A stretch of DNA of 64,000 nucleotides from Bin80 sp965116685. GTDB lineage: Bacteria > Bacteroidota > Rhodothermia > Rhodothermales > Bin80. Shown here piece by piece: positions 28,217-37,695 of the stretch (position 1 is the stretch's first letter; each line of letters opens with the position of its first letter). A model generated the notes under the pieces. It was not told where the DNA came from and made no database searches. It saw nothing but the letters and a program-made list of their open reading frames with translations. The DNA lies in NCBI GenBank assembly GCA_965116685.1, contig OZ220707.1, positions 3,348,001 through 3,412,000 on the forward strand, written 5' to 3'. The position numbers and the translations under genes were made by a program.

Positions 28217-28289
28217 CCAGTTGCCCATCAGCCATTCAAGAATATAGCGAAGGCCAAGTCCTAACGCTCAGACCGCAAGTATCATCACC

Positions 28290-29597
28290 TTGCCACAGTT
28301 GAAATTCATTGATCTTTTTGCTGGTCTTGGTGGATTTCACCAAGCACTCAGCGAATTAGGCGCAAAATGTGTTTTTGCCTCGGAGATCAATGATGATTTA
28401 GCATCCTTATATGAGAAGAATTTTGGGATAAGTCCAGAGGGTGACATTCGAGGGGTAGAAATCCCCTCAATTCCCGACCATGATATTTTGTGCGCAGGCT
28501 TTCCGTGTCAGCCATTCTCTAAGGCCGGCGAACAAATGGGTCTGCAATGTCCGCAATGGGGTGACCTCATTAACTATGTAACTAAGATCCTGCGAGTGAA
28601 AGAGCCTCGATTCTTTATCATTGAGAATGTGCCCAATCTCGTTAAACATGATGGTGGGAAGACATGGAATAAAATTTGCGGAGATCTCCGCAACCTTGGT
28701 TATTGTGTTAAGTATTCCTGTCTCTCTCCTCACATGTTTGGGATTCCGCAAAAACGCAAGCGCGCTTTTATTGTCGGAGATCGCAACGGGCTGGATAAAT
28801 TTTCATGGCCGCCTGCAAATGAAAAAGTCGTTAATATCGCTTCGGTTCTGGAGGATAAGCCAGAGGAGGCGCTTTACTTAAGCCCTATCCATATAAACTA
28901 TTTGTCTGTCTGGCAGGAATTATTAACTACTCTCCCAAAAGAAGTACAACTGCCATCATTTCCGATTTGGGCTATGGAGTTCGGTGCAGATTATCCTCTT
29001 GATGGTCCAACGCCACATGAGTGCGGTTATTTGGGGCTTCAGAGCTTTAAGGGGGCATTTGGGAAATCACTATTAGATTTGACATCAGAGGAAACGGAAG
29101 CAGCACTTCCCAGATATGCACGAACAAAATTGGAATACTTCCCACCCTGGAAGATAGATATCATCGAAAAAAATCGCACATTTTATGCAACCCATAAATC
29201 AATAATTGATCCGTGGATTGATCGAGTCAAATCCTTTCCCCCGAGCTTCCAAAAGCTGGAATGGAACGTCAAAGGGGGTGAAAGAAATGTCTGGAAACAT
29301 ATTATTCAGTTCCGAGCCAGCGGCATCCGAGTCAAGAGGGCCGAAACCGCGCCCTCGCTAATCGCCATGACCACTAGCCAAGTTCCGATTATAGGCTGGC
29401 TTCGCCGCTACATGACACCTTACGAGTGCAGTCGCCTTCAAAGTTTCGATCTCCGGCACCTTCCCAAAACCAAAAACAGTGCCTATAAAGCATTCGGCAA
29501 TGCCGTCAACGTTGAAGTTGTGAAACGCATCTTTGCCGCACTTATTATCGGAGAAGACACAATATACCCCCGACATAGGGCCATTTCTGCAGAGTAG
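28290..29597 (+). CDS. DNA (cytosine-5) methyltransferase
   Basis: Transfers a methyl group to C5 of cytosine in a specific DNA site. 435 residues: motif I FIDLFAGLGGFHQAL (6-20), motif IV GFPCQPFSKAG with catalytic Cys73, motif VI IENVPNL (Glu112), motif VIII QKRKRAF and motif X near the C-terminus (YKAFGNAVNVEVVKRI). The start is TTG at 28290, since no ATG precedes motif I in frame. It faces the restriction operon on the other strand and could protect the host against, or belong to, that system; sequence specificity is unknown. Confidence 0.93.
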   Translation: MPQLKFIDLFAGLGGFHQALSELGAKCVFASEINDDLASLYEKNFGISPEGDIRGVEIPSIPDHDILCAGFPCQPFSKAGEQMGLQCPQWGDLINYVTKILRVKEPRFFIIENVPNLVKHDGGKTWNKICGDLRNLGYCVKYSCLSPHMFGIPQKRKRAFIVGDRNGLDKFSWPPANEKVVNIASVLEDKPEEALYLSPIHINYLSVWQELLTTLPKEVQLPSFPIWAMEFGADYPLDGPTPHECGYLGLQSFKGAFGKSLLDLTSEETEAALPRYARTKLEYFPPWKIDIIEKNRTFYATHKSIIDPWIDRVKSFPPSFQKLEWNVKGGERNVWKHIIQFRASGIRVKRAETAPSLIAMTTSQVPIIGWLRRYMTPYECSRLQSFDLRHLPKTKNSAYKAFGNAVNVEVVKRIFAALIIGEDTIYPRHRAISAE

Positions 29598-30184
29598 CAC
29601 ATCACGACTCAATATCGTTAACATCTGGCCAGGCATCAATATTCTTTCGTTAGTCCCTCACCTGAACTACAAGTCATGGTACGTCTGCCGTCTTTTCCGA
29701 TCCCTCGTATTGTTCATGTTGTTGCAAGTATTCCTCCGCTCAAGCCTATCATAGTCGGAGTCCCAAATCATTGCTTGCGCCCGACAGGATCGCCGCAATA
29801 CCTCCGACTGCCGCTGCAAAAACTGCGACTATCGTAACACACAACGCCGATTGCCTTTCTCTGCATTAATCTTTCGCACCTTTTGCTCCAGCACCCTTAA
29901 CCTAGATTCTAAATCCGCCGTACGGCGCCTAGGCTTTAGTATAATATCTACTGGCCGCAACTTGCCCTTTACGATTTCCTCTGACTTACCTCGAACACGT
30001 ATTCTCTCTCCTTTTCAGTCTTCGGCAACTGATACGTCACTGGTTCAATCCGCATGACTAGACACTGCACGGCCTTACCGATGATTTCCTGCTTTCGCTT
30101 GTCCGACCCAGTAGCTTGAATTCGTCTCTAGGTCACTTCCTTTACAGAGTCCGGCAGGGATCGTTGGGCCGCCTGCGCCCCATT
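29598..30184. other. intergenic with possible coiled-coil/membrane gene relic
   Basis: Between convergent genes. On the minus strand, 29749-30014, one frame gives a basic then coiled-coil segment (LESRLRVLEQKVRKINAE) and an overlapping frame a transmembrane segment (VTIVAVFAAAVGGIAAILSG). Joined by a one-base shift they would make a small coiled-coil membrane protein, but no good start is present, so I treat it as a relic at best. Confidence 0.3.
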
Positions 30185-30874
30185 CTAAAACTCAATTTCC
30201 TCTACCTTTGGGTAGAAATTCTCTATGTCTTTCATGTTAACTCTAAACCCAGTTCCGTGATTGCGGGCGTGGGTCCCTTTATCATGTAGCCGCAGATCCA
30301 GAAACAACTGCCCACTCCTGAATTGATCTCGCAGAATGGATTGGGTTGCGCCCCCAGACAGTAGCCTTGCACGGTAATAATGGAAGTGCTCCACACCTCC
30401 TCGTTCCTCAACTCGTGCCTTGACCAGTAGTACACTCCTTACTTTCTGTTGGAACCGCCGTTCAATTTCCCGTAGTTCCCAACAGGCAACTACAGTCCCG
30501 TCATAGTGCCTGACCGAAATCGCCTCAGATTCAACCACGAGTAACAACCCTGCACTGTTCGGTGTCAGGCCCATTGTGTAATACAGGCCGAGTCGGCCAT
30601 TACGATCTCGATTTCCGTATCGCTTAATGGCATCTAGTGGTTTCATTTTCCACGCCTTCCGATTGAAAGTGAACAGCGTGGTCAGGCCCCTATGCTCTTC
30701 CCGCTGCGCCTTCAATTCAATCTGGCCCAAGTCTGGAGAACTGATATTATTTTCCGTGATTCCTAGTAGTTCTTCCAAGGTCTTACCGATACCGGTCGGT
30801 CCTCTCCTATATGTCCGTACGTATCCCATTTCCTTGATCTCGGACAATCGTTGTACAGTTTTCTCTAGGGTCAT
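30185..30874 (-). CDS. MvaI/BcnI-type restriction endonuclease
   Basis: 229-residue type II restriction enzyme. The motif stretch GPTGIGKTLEELLGI (about 25-39), SPDLGQIELKAQRE (catalytic Asp/Glu-x-Lys, about 46-59) and TLFTF are characteristic of the MvaI/BcnI family, whose characterised members cut CCWGG or CCSGG as monomers. It starts inside the methyltransferase stop (ATGA overlap) and is therefore coupled to it. The target is inferred only by family and should be near a CCNGG-type site. Confidence 0.85.
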   Translation of the reverse strand: MTLEKTVQRLSEIKEMGYVRTYRRGPTGIGKTLEELLGITENNISSPDLGQIELKAQREEHRGLTTLFTFNRKAWKMKPLDAIKRYGNRDRNGRLGLYYTMGLTPNSAGLLLVVESEAISVRHYDGTVVACWELREIERRFQQKVRSVLLVKARVEERGGVEHFHYYRARLLSGGATQSILRDQFRSGQLFLDLRLHDKGTHARNHGTGFRVNMKDIENFYPKVEEIEF

Positions 30875-32139
30875 TTAGATTCCGGCTTCTCGAAAACAAC
30901 TACGAACTCGTTGGCCATCGTTGTCGACGTAACCCCTGCCTTGTTTGTAGGAGAGTTCTTTAACGGCATTACCTTATTGCTGATCTCCCGTATAAATATT
31001 CCCTTGAATTCCATTCCCATAGAATCTAGGAATGAGGCTGTGATTTGATCCATTGGTATCTGTACGCCCTTTACCGTCCTGTTACCAACCACATAGCAGA
31101 CCGTCCCGCCGGGGTTCAGATTACACACTACATTCCGTATGGACCCGTAATAGCCATTGAAGAAATAGAACACGTCAGATGCTCGCCTGGGGTCCTCTGT
31201 TTTAATTTCTTCAACTGTGTTAGTTAGCATTTCATGTTCGTCTAGCTTCTTGTTTATTTCCCCTCTTCTCCCCAGACACTCGGAGTCAACTTGATAGCCA
31301 CCCACCTTTTGGTTGACTAGTCCGTTAAGCCATTCGCTTCCGAAACTCGTGTATTGCCCGTACGCAACGGTGGTTCTGCTATCACCATACGGTGGCGAAG
31401 TTATGACTAGGTCATATCGCATTTGTGACGGCAATGGATCCTCCGAATTGGCCAGTATGGGGGTGCTTTGCTTTTCCCCCTGATTCGCGCCTAAGAACAC
31501 GGTTACCATATCTTTAAGGTGCGAAAAGAATCGCGGGAATACCTCGTTTTTCGTTTTATCCAATCGGCTCTTACTAATCCTGTACCTCTTGAACTCGCCG
31601 TTTCTGGTCAAAGACTGGTTGCGGCAGACGAAAGCGAAGATTGTCAGAAAAAAGTCGCTGTACTCGTAGGGCTGATTTTTCAATGCCCAACGGATTTTAC
31701 CGAGATCATTGACCACATCATTGGAGTACCAGTAGTCCCTATTTTTTATTTCGGGAATGTCTACTTGGCAGTCCGTGGTAAAGAGGGGCGTTGCGCTCTT
31801 GTGCAGAGACTCTGAAAGGCTCTTGGACTCTTCCCGCAGTTTCTCTTTCCCATAAGTCCGAGTCTTAGCTCGCGCAATCAGCAGTGCAATGGGGTTTATG
31901 TCAAATCCAACAGATTCATACCCATTCAATTTAGATTGTAACAGGGTAACCCCGCTTCCACAAAACGGATCGAATATTACGGCCCGCTCCTCGGCATACT
32001 TGTCTATGAGGAAGTCCACGAGTAACGGATGCAGCATGGCGGGATATGGGTGTATCCTGTGCCGTCCGCGCAATAATCGTTCTCCCCTAAAGGAAAGGTC
32101 GTCTCGAACGGTTCTAGTATAGTTACACGATCTTACCAT
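30871..32139 (-). CDS. DNA methyltransferase, N4-cytosine type
   Basis: Partner modification enzyme, 422 residues. AdoMet-binding motif I is FDPFCGSGVTLLQ (about 96-108) and the catalytic motif IV is TSPPYGD (about 250), an SPPY form typical of N4-cytosine methylation. The order (motif I before motif IV) differs from classical beta-class order and looks like the TRM11/DUF-type arrangement with an N-terminal HPYPAMLHP segment. A good ribosome-binding site, AAGGAG, precedes the start, unusual in this window and in line with foreign origin. Confidence 0.85.
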   Translation of the reverse strand: MVRSCNYTRTVRDDLSFRGERLLRGRHRIHPYPAMLHPLLVDFLIDKYAEERAVIFDPFCGSGVTLLQSKLNGYESVGFDINPIALLIARAKTRTYGKEKLREESKSLSESLHKSATPLFTTDCQVDIPEIKNRDYWYSNDVVNDLGKIRWALKNQPYEYSDFFLTIFAFVCRNQSLTRNGEFKRYRISKSRLDKTKNEVFPRFFSHLKDMVTVFLGANQGEKQSTPILANSEDPLPSQMRYDLVITSPPYGDSRTTVAYGQYTSFGSEWLNGLVNQKVGGYQVDSECLGRRGEINKKLDEHEMLTNTVEEIKTEDPRRASDVFYFFNGYYGSIRNVVCNLNPGGTVCYVVGNRTVKGVQIPMDQITASFLDSMGMEFKGIFIREISNKVMPLKNSPTNKAGVTSTTMANEFVVVFEKPESK

Positions 32140-32360
32140 TACTTCTCCTTAAGCAAATTCTTGCAGCGTAGCATCCCGCCCCTTTGACTGGATTTAAAGT
32201 TTTTTATGCCATAATTTTTATTAAGCTCAATAATAATCCTATGCATGATGCCTGCTGGGCTTAGTACATAGCCTCCCATGGACTGCAATGGTTTCCCGCT
32301 CAGCCGCACGCATACGCCCCTGTCATAATTAACGCCCAAGAATTCCATATACTCGCTCAC
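32139..32360 (-). CDS. small protein leading the restriction operon
   Basis: 73 codons from GTG 32360 (ATG alternative at 32348). Its stop overlaps the methyltransferase start (TAATG), so it is translated with the operon. The sequence is basic with a possible helix-turn (LSPAGIMHRIIIELNKNYGIKNFK). I do not recognise the family. Restriction operons often start with a small controller, but no clear helix-turn-helix signature supports that here. Confidence 0.45.
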   Translation of the reverse strand: MSEYMEFLGVNYDRGVCVRLSGKPLQSMGGYVLSPAGIMHRIIIELNKNYGIKNFKSSQRGGMLRCKNLLKEK

Positions 32361-33055
32361 TAATGCCCATCTCTCATGATTAAATCGTGTTATTTTGCTA
32401 TGTAATTGTCGATTATTAAATAGTACCTATCAAAGAACCGGTTAGTTCTACCTGTAATGATCGTGGTAAGAACTTGGCATTAATACATCTTGCAGAGCGA
32501 TTGTAGCTAATGCTGGGAATATCTGAGGATATGGATAAGGATTTCTCGCCTGGACACCGATGTGAAGATACGATCTGCAAATCTGCGAAAACGAGAGTTT
32601 ACAGAATCCTTTGTTAGTAAGGGATGCTTCAAGACTGTTGATGTTAAACTGGGAGTTCATCGTACGTCTTTATAATCTTTTCTGTGCGCCTAAGAGTTAC
32701 GTGCGTATTCAGATCAATTAGCCGATCTAATCAGATCTACATCATTCATCTACTCAGATTGAATTTTACTTCCATGTAGGCGCAACTCCCGCGACATTAA
32801 GTTACGACCATATACATACGAGGGAAGGAAATTCTTGGCGACTATTGAAGAATAAATGTTTAAGGCAATTCCAACAAAGAAAGACGCAAGGATTGGTGAA
32901 GCCTTGCAACGCGAGTTTAGAGTAAGTTCACATTTCAAATCGGAATACATGGCACTTTCAATTGGAATATACGGACGAGCATTTTAAGGGCCACTGTCAC
33001 GTTGATGTTGGTATCCATCCGGTGAACTCTAAACCTTACTGGCACGGTCGGATCG
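32361..33055. other. about 700 bases without a confident gene
   Basis: AT-rich stretch between the restriction operon and the nuclease gene. A 43-codon plus-strand frame at 32856-32987 (KKDARIGEALQREF...) looks protein-like but has no recognised relatives. The restriction operon promoter must lie at its left end. Confidence 0.35.
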
Positions 33056-33991
33056 CTACGTTGTCCTGGGCAAATCTTTGACGAGTGGACGCATCCAATT
33101 AAGTAGTTCGGGACGCAAATCCGTCGGTAGAGTAATTCCAGTTCTCTTCGTGGAACTCAACATCCTCAACCGGTCGAAAACGACCACTTGACCAGCAAGG
33201 GCCGCTTTCTTCAACTCACGGTCTTCGATAACGAATGGGGCGACGATCCCGGTGCTTGGTTGGTTCGCTGAATTAAGATATTTCTGCCACTCATCCGCAT
33301 TTGGTGTATCCACCTTGCTACGCCAATTCTTGCCGCTGGCACATTGGAGGAAGAACGTGGGTAAAGCCTCCCGTTCATCATCGAACTGGCGATAACAAAC
33401 GATGTCAAGCCCGCCGTCCTTGTCCTTGGGCGAGACCCATCTTTTCAAGTCGTCCGCACCACTAACATACAACCGGGTACAGAGTTCTTTCACGATCGCC
33501 GGGATGTTTTTTGTGTTGTCGGGAGACCATCCGGTACGATACGTGATCCAGCCGGGAAGCATTGCAGGGCAGAGAGTTTCCACGACTTTCTCAAATAAGT
33601 CGCCTTGAGCAGCAGAATCCTGATGTTTTCTGGCCCAATCTGGATAGATCCTAAACGCCGAAAGCAGCACGAAAAACGCCCACATCGGCGTGCATTCCCA
33701 AGATTCGCACGCTTTAATCCTCGCGCTATTGATTAGTACTGATGAAGGCAGTCCACCCCAGCGCTTGCGTCGCCCTAACTCTTCCCAACCGTCTACTGCG
33801 ATTTGATGAGCCAAATCCTGTCCGTCGCTAGGGCAGATCTGATACTCAAGTAGCATATCAACGACGTCGCTTTTGGATACATTCGGTTCCTCGAATAGGA
33901 TATTCGCCTCCAGCCAGTCGGCCAGGTATCCAGATCGAACGTTAGAGGTGTTTACCGAGTATTTGAATCCAGATTGCGGTATCTCCAACAT
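33056..33991 (-). CDS. predicted PD-(D/E)XK-like nuclease, possible defence protein
   Basis: 311 residues, no family recognised for certain. The segment DKDGGLDIVCYRQFDDEREA followed by LPTFFLQCASGKNWRSK (about 195-235) has the look of a restriction-type nuclease core: an Asp after a glycine pair, then a beta-strand with Q-x-x-x-G-K. The N-terminal half is helical with many Trp and Cys residues. The gene begins three bases after the ParB-domain gene ends, so the two are co-translated and probably act together. Position in a cluster of restriction genes supports a defence role, which is inference. Confidence 0.5.
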   Translation of the reverse strand: MLEIPQSGFKYSVNTSNVRSGYLADWLEANILFEEPNVSKSDVVDMLLEYQICPSDGQDLAHQIAVDGWEELGRRKRWGGLPSSVLINSARIKACESWECTPMWAFFVLLSAFRIYPDWARKHQDSAAQGDLFEKVVETLCPAMLPGWITYRTGWSPDNTKNIPAIVKELCTRLYVSGADDLKRWVSPKDKDGGLDIVCYRQFDDEREALPTFFLQCASGKNWRSKVDTPNADEWQKYLNSANQPSTGIVAPFVIEDRELKKAALAGQVVVFDRLRMLSSTKRTGITLPTDLRPELLNWMRPLVKDLPRTT

Positions 33992-33994
33992 TGC

Positions 33995-35074
33995 TCAGTC
34001 AATGTTTAGCGTTTTCTTTATTTGATCAACATTTATGATCAGACGCTTCACCATCTTAATTAATTTCGTGTCATTCGTGTACATGTGGATCACCGACAGT
34101 GCCTCCTGAAGGTTATAGGTAGCATTCGAGATGATTTCATGGAGTTCCTCTTGATCGCCGCCTGCGATGACATAAGCCTTCTCAAGATCTGGTCGCTTAA
34201 CTGCTCGAAGATAATCGAGTCCCTCCTCGGAAGCCAATACGCGAGCGAATTTGTCGATCTGTCGAGAGTCGCGCACGATAGGAAGCGTTCTCTCGTCCCC
34301 AAAAAGCCAGATTGAGAATTCCTTGAGTTGCTCTAGATGTTTGTCGTCTACTGGTGGTGGCACCTTGGAAGGTTGCATGCCAAATTTACCCTCTATGCCC
34401 AAGAAACTCCGAACATATGCCGATCTCAGAGAGAGAAAGAGCACGCTGAATCGGTCTTCTACTTGGATGTCTTCAAGACCCTCAATCTCCTTCATCTGGG
34501 CAAATAAACAGTATGCAACGTAGTTACGCTCAACGACAGGTGTCTTACTCCCAATCTTGCGCATGACATCTCGGTATGAGAGGTTCTCCTCGTTGATCAA
34601 TCTTGCAATGAATGATGCCTTCTCGGTTGGCTTCCACTCTTTTATACCGGTGACATGGCGAAAACCTAGAAAAGCGTTGACATCGCTTCGTTTCGCTATC
34701 CTTATGAAGGGGATCGCTGCAAGCATTTCGGTTGGCTCGTCAACGTCCTTAATCAATTCGAGCCATTTTGGCGACGATTCTTTGCCTTCGTAGGTCTTTT
34801 TGAGGCGCATGAGAGCGGCGATACGGCGGTTTCCCTCAATGACGACTAGCTGCTGGCATTCGTCAATCTTCTCGACTACGCAAAGGACTGCTTCATGCAC
34901 CCAGAAACCGCTCTCAAGAAAGGACGTAGCGAGTTCCTCAAGAGACCAGTCGCGCATGCACTCATAGACCTGATCCTGGGTCAATCTGCCTTCTTGGGCA
35001 GCCCGCCCTAGGCGAGGATTCAACGGATCAAGTAAGATCTTTGAAAGGGGCGCATACTCAATCTTTTGGGACAT
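33995..35074 (-). CDS. ParB/Srx-fold domain protein
   Basis: 359 residues. N-terminal ParB-like nuclease/NTPase fold: LSKILLDPLNPR (about 10-21), EELATSFLESGFWVHEAVLCV, then VVIEGNRRIAALMRL (about 77-91), the box equivalent to the CTP-binding GHRR motif of ParB. The rest is helical and has no ParA-type partner; instead it pairs with a predicted nuclease. Similar ParB-like folds sit in DNA-modification or defence operons such as DndB-type or DUF262-type proteins. Exact role unknown. Confidence 0.7.
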   Translation of the reverse strand: MSQKIEYAPLSKILLDPLNPRLGRAAQEGRLTQDQVYECMRDWSLEELATSFLESGFWVHEAVLCVVEKIDECQQLVVIEGNRRIAALMRLKKTYEGKESSPKWLELIKDVDEPTEMLAAIPFIRIAKRSDVNAFLGFRHVTGIKEWKPTEKASFIARLINEENLSYRDVMRKIGSKTPVVERNYVAYCLFAQMKEIEGLEDIQVEDRFSVLFLSLRSAYVRSFLGIEGKFGMQPSKVPPPVDDKHLEQLKEFSIWLFGDERTLPIVRDSRQIDKFARVLASEEGLDYLRAVKRPDLEKAYVIAGGDQEELHEIISNATYNLQEALSVIHMYTNDTKLIKMVKRLIINVDQIKKTLNID

Positions 35075-35728
35075 GGATTTCGCGTTTACTGTCTTGCAAT
35101 GTAGGCTAAGTGTATATTCAGATGAATTTGCTCACTTGTTCAAACCGAAGTTGTTCCCTGGTATAGAGTGACAGGTTCCAATTTGGAGGATCCTCTATCT
35201 CCCGAAGAGGCACGGGTAAAACAAGTTGATGGAGGATATTGTTAATCAGGAAAGGGTTCGGTAATGAAACAACTAAACTGACCTCAAAAGAAATGGTAAT
35301 TAGACAGTCACAAGGATGCTCTAAACAGCAAGCTCGATACTAAGATTGGTGTGATAAACAGCAAGTACAATGTCTTGATCGTCATCATTTCCATTATCGG
35401 TGCTGCACCGACGATTGCATTCTCAGTCAACTAGTAAAGTCCGGGCTTTTCAGATAGTTCGGTCAGCGAATTGTCGTACCTGAGAACAGTCTGTTTTCCG
35501 CTAAGCGGTCCTGCTTAATTTGTAGAAGATCCTTTTTTATGGAGCAAGAGTTGCTTACATTGATCCGACCTATCCTGACAGGATTGACTACCGTTCACGA
35601 ATCAGAGGTTTGCCATTGAGATATCAAACTCTTTAACATTTTGGCACGGTGTGTTGACGGATCTCCTATCCGATTTAGGAGTTCTTCAACTGTCCCATAA
35701 GTCCCAATTCTGTTATCTGATCTGCAAC
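35075..35728. other. intergenic with small membrane-protein relic
   Basis: A 45-codon plus-strand frame at 35300-35434 reads as a short coiled segment plus transmembrane helix (ALNSKLDTKIGVINSKYN, then VLIVIISIIGAAPTIAFSVN). It begins after a stop and has no start, while a different frame just upstream looks like its N-terminus, so it is probably a frameshifted small membrane protein. The remainder shows nothing. Confidence 0.3.
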
Positions 35729-36643
35729 ATGTCACATCCGGTGAAATTCGTACCGCTCCTATTGTCCCTTGCTTTTCTGGCACCAAAATTTTCAAGTTTT
35801 GTGGTAGCTCAAGACATTGAACAGCTACGTCTGTCGGCTGAGCAGGGAGATGTTAATGCTCAATATAGACTTAGCACCTTATATGTTTTGGGCACGAAGG
35901 ACCTCAATCAAGACGAATGGGAAGCGGTGAAATGGTGCAGGCTTGCAGCCGAACAGGGATTTGCCAAGGCACAATATAGTTTAGGTAACATGTACTATAC
36001 TGGCTACGGCGTGCCGCAAGACGTACAAGAAGCCATCAAATGGTACAGGCTTGCGGCTGAACGGGGACACGCCTTCGCACAAAGTTCTTTGGGTAACATG
36101 TACCACAATGGCGACGGCGTGCCACAAGATTATCAAGAAGCCGTCAAATGGTTTCGCCTTGCTGCCGAACAGGGAGATGTCCTCACACAAGTGACTTTAG
36201 GCCTCATGTACAGGACTGGTCAGGGTGTGCCGAAAAACGATCAAGAAGCTATCAAATGGTTTCGCCTTGCTGCCGAACAGGGACACGCCGAGGCACAATT
36301 AGCTTTACTGGACCTGGACGCCCCAGTCAACGTATCCACACCGGATGAGGAAGAGGTGATTGAGGAGCAAATGCCTCAGTTGATTGGAGGCATCGGTGGC
36401 CTACAGGCCAAGGTAAGGTCCCGCAAGTGCAATATTGAAGGCAGAGTGATTGTACGGTTTCTCGTAGATGAGAACGGCAATGTGAGCGAGGCTACCGTTT
36501 TGCGTGGCCTTGGGGGTGGTTGTGATCAGGAAGCAATCAGGGTTGTCGCTCAACATGCCAAGTTCATCCCTGGACGACAGCATGGACGTCCAGTGAAAGT
36601 GAGAATGACTGTTCCGATCGTATTCAAGCCGCGTGATCCGTAA
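35729..36643 (+). CDS. Sel1-repeat protein with TonB-type C-terminal domain
   Basis: 304 residues from ATG 35729, with a signal peptide (FVPLLLSLAFLAPKFSSFVVAQ). Four full Sel1 repeats and a partial fifth follow (about 28-195; each with G-x-A-x-A-Q-x-x-LG-x-MY and GVPQD-x-QEA-x-KW), forming an alpha-solenoid for protein contacts. The C-terminal 65 residues (IEGRVIVRFLVDENGNVSEATVLRG onward) are a TonB C-terminal domain, without a TonB anchor and proline linker. Periplasmic. Lies within the accessory region, unlinked to the neighbours. Confidence 0.85.
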   Translation: MSHPVKFVPLLLSLAFLAPKFSSFVVAQDIEQLRLSAEQGDVNAQYRLSTLYVLGTKDLNQDEWEAVKWCRLAAEQGFAKAQYSLGNMYYTGYGVPQDVQEAIKWYRLAAERGHAFAQSSLGNMYHNGDGVPQDYQEAVKWFRLAAEQGDVLTQVTLGLMYRTGQGVPKNDQEAIKWFRLAAEQGHAEAQLALLDLDAPVNVSTPDEEEVIEEQMPQLIGGIGGLQAKVRSRKCNIEGRVIVRFLVDENGNVSEATVLRGLGGGCDQEAIRVVAQHAKFIPGRQHGRPVKVRMTVPIVFKPRDP

Positions 36644-36788
36644 ACCCCTTCCGAGGGATATGCTCCATGTCTGTCTGAGGTGCAGGGCATTTTTTTCTGT
36701 GGAATATTCGCTAGGAAGATCTTCCTGTAATCATACCGCCAATGGGCTGGGAAAATTGGATGGAGGTAGGGGGAATCGTAAAGATGGG

Positions 36789-37204
36789 CTATGCTGCAAG
36801 ATTGCGTGTGGTTGATCGAAGAGGCACCCTATTCGGCTGTTTTCCAATAACGCTGATCCAGGTTTAACGGCTCAACAATCCCTGTAGAAATATGGCGCAA
36901 GATCTGCGCAGCATGGAAACGCCCATTCTCAATGAACCAGCGGCTTGTACGGAGACCACCACACACTGTCTCGGCAATGTACAGTCCAGGACGATTCGTT
37001 TCGAAGGTTTCCGCGTCATGAGACGGGGTTCGGAATACATCATCCTGGATGGTAATTTTTAGTGTCTCCAGGAAGGAATAATTCGGGCGATAGCCGGTCA
37101 TCGCAATTACAAAATCATTGTCTAGGGAGAACGCGCCCTCAGGGCCATTGAGGATCAACCGATCCGATTCGATTGAGGTTGCCTGGGCATCAAAATGTGC
37201 GGTA
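36789..37204 (-). pseudogene. 3' end duplicate of the YpdA-like reductase gene
   Basis: The sequence matches 42514-42929 base for base without gaps at about 90% identity, including the bases after the stop. It encodes only the last 100-odd residues of the reductase (from the EGAFSLDNDFVIAMTGYRP region to the shared WKTAE end), with changes such as AETVCGG for AGTVCGG. It has no N-terminal domain or start. The two copies are direct repeats enclosing the STAND-type gene. Confidence 0.85.
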
Positions 37205-37695
37205 GTCTGTATGAGCCCAAACGATGGTACGCTCTTTGATGCTGGTATCTAGGGAAGCGCGGTTGAGTTGCGAAGTCCATCGGGATTTCATCGGATGCCT
37301 CTGGGGTTGACTATCTTGCAATCGCATCGCAACTCTGGATAGTCCATTGGAGAACCCAGGGGTTTGGGCGGAGGAGCCATTCTGAAATACCGAATACGTT
37401 CATGAATCACTCCGATGGAACTGGCAATAATGGCCCTGGTTGCTTTGGGTGATGGAGCGGCAATGTGTCGGGACAGGCAAAGCTATCGGCATCGTTGATG
37501 ATGTGAACCGCTACGCTTTGGAGACTATGCATGATCTGGCCTACTTGCTCAGGCTGTTGGCCAAAGTCATCCGCGTGAGCAAGGAAACCCAACGAATCGT
37601 GAGCCAACTGCCCAATTCTTTCTGGATCTAATGCTCATGCCCTGACAACCTGCTGCGAAGTCCCCAATGCAGGAATTGACGTTAGTAATGCTCTA
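37205..37695. other. about 490 bases, nothing recognised
   Basis: Lies between the truncated reductase copy and the STAND-type gene stop. A minus-strand frame near 37407-37640 (ERIGQLAHDSLGFLAHADDFG...) reads like protein but has no start of its own and no recognisable family; it may be a relic of a transferred gene. Confidence 0.3.

Noticed and set aside
29851..30057. 68-codon plus-strand frame between the methyltransferase and endonuclease genes
   Set aside because: No family pattern; the opposite strand is more protein-like and itself only a relic.
32448..32950. Two minus-strand frames of 70 and 66 codons
   Set aside because: No start context, composition like noncoding AT-rich DNA, no recognisable motif.
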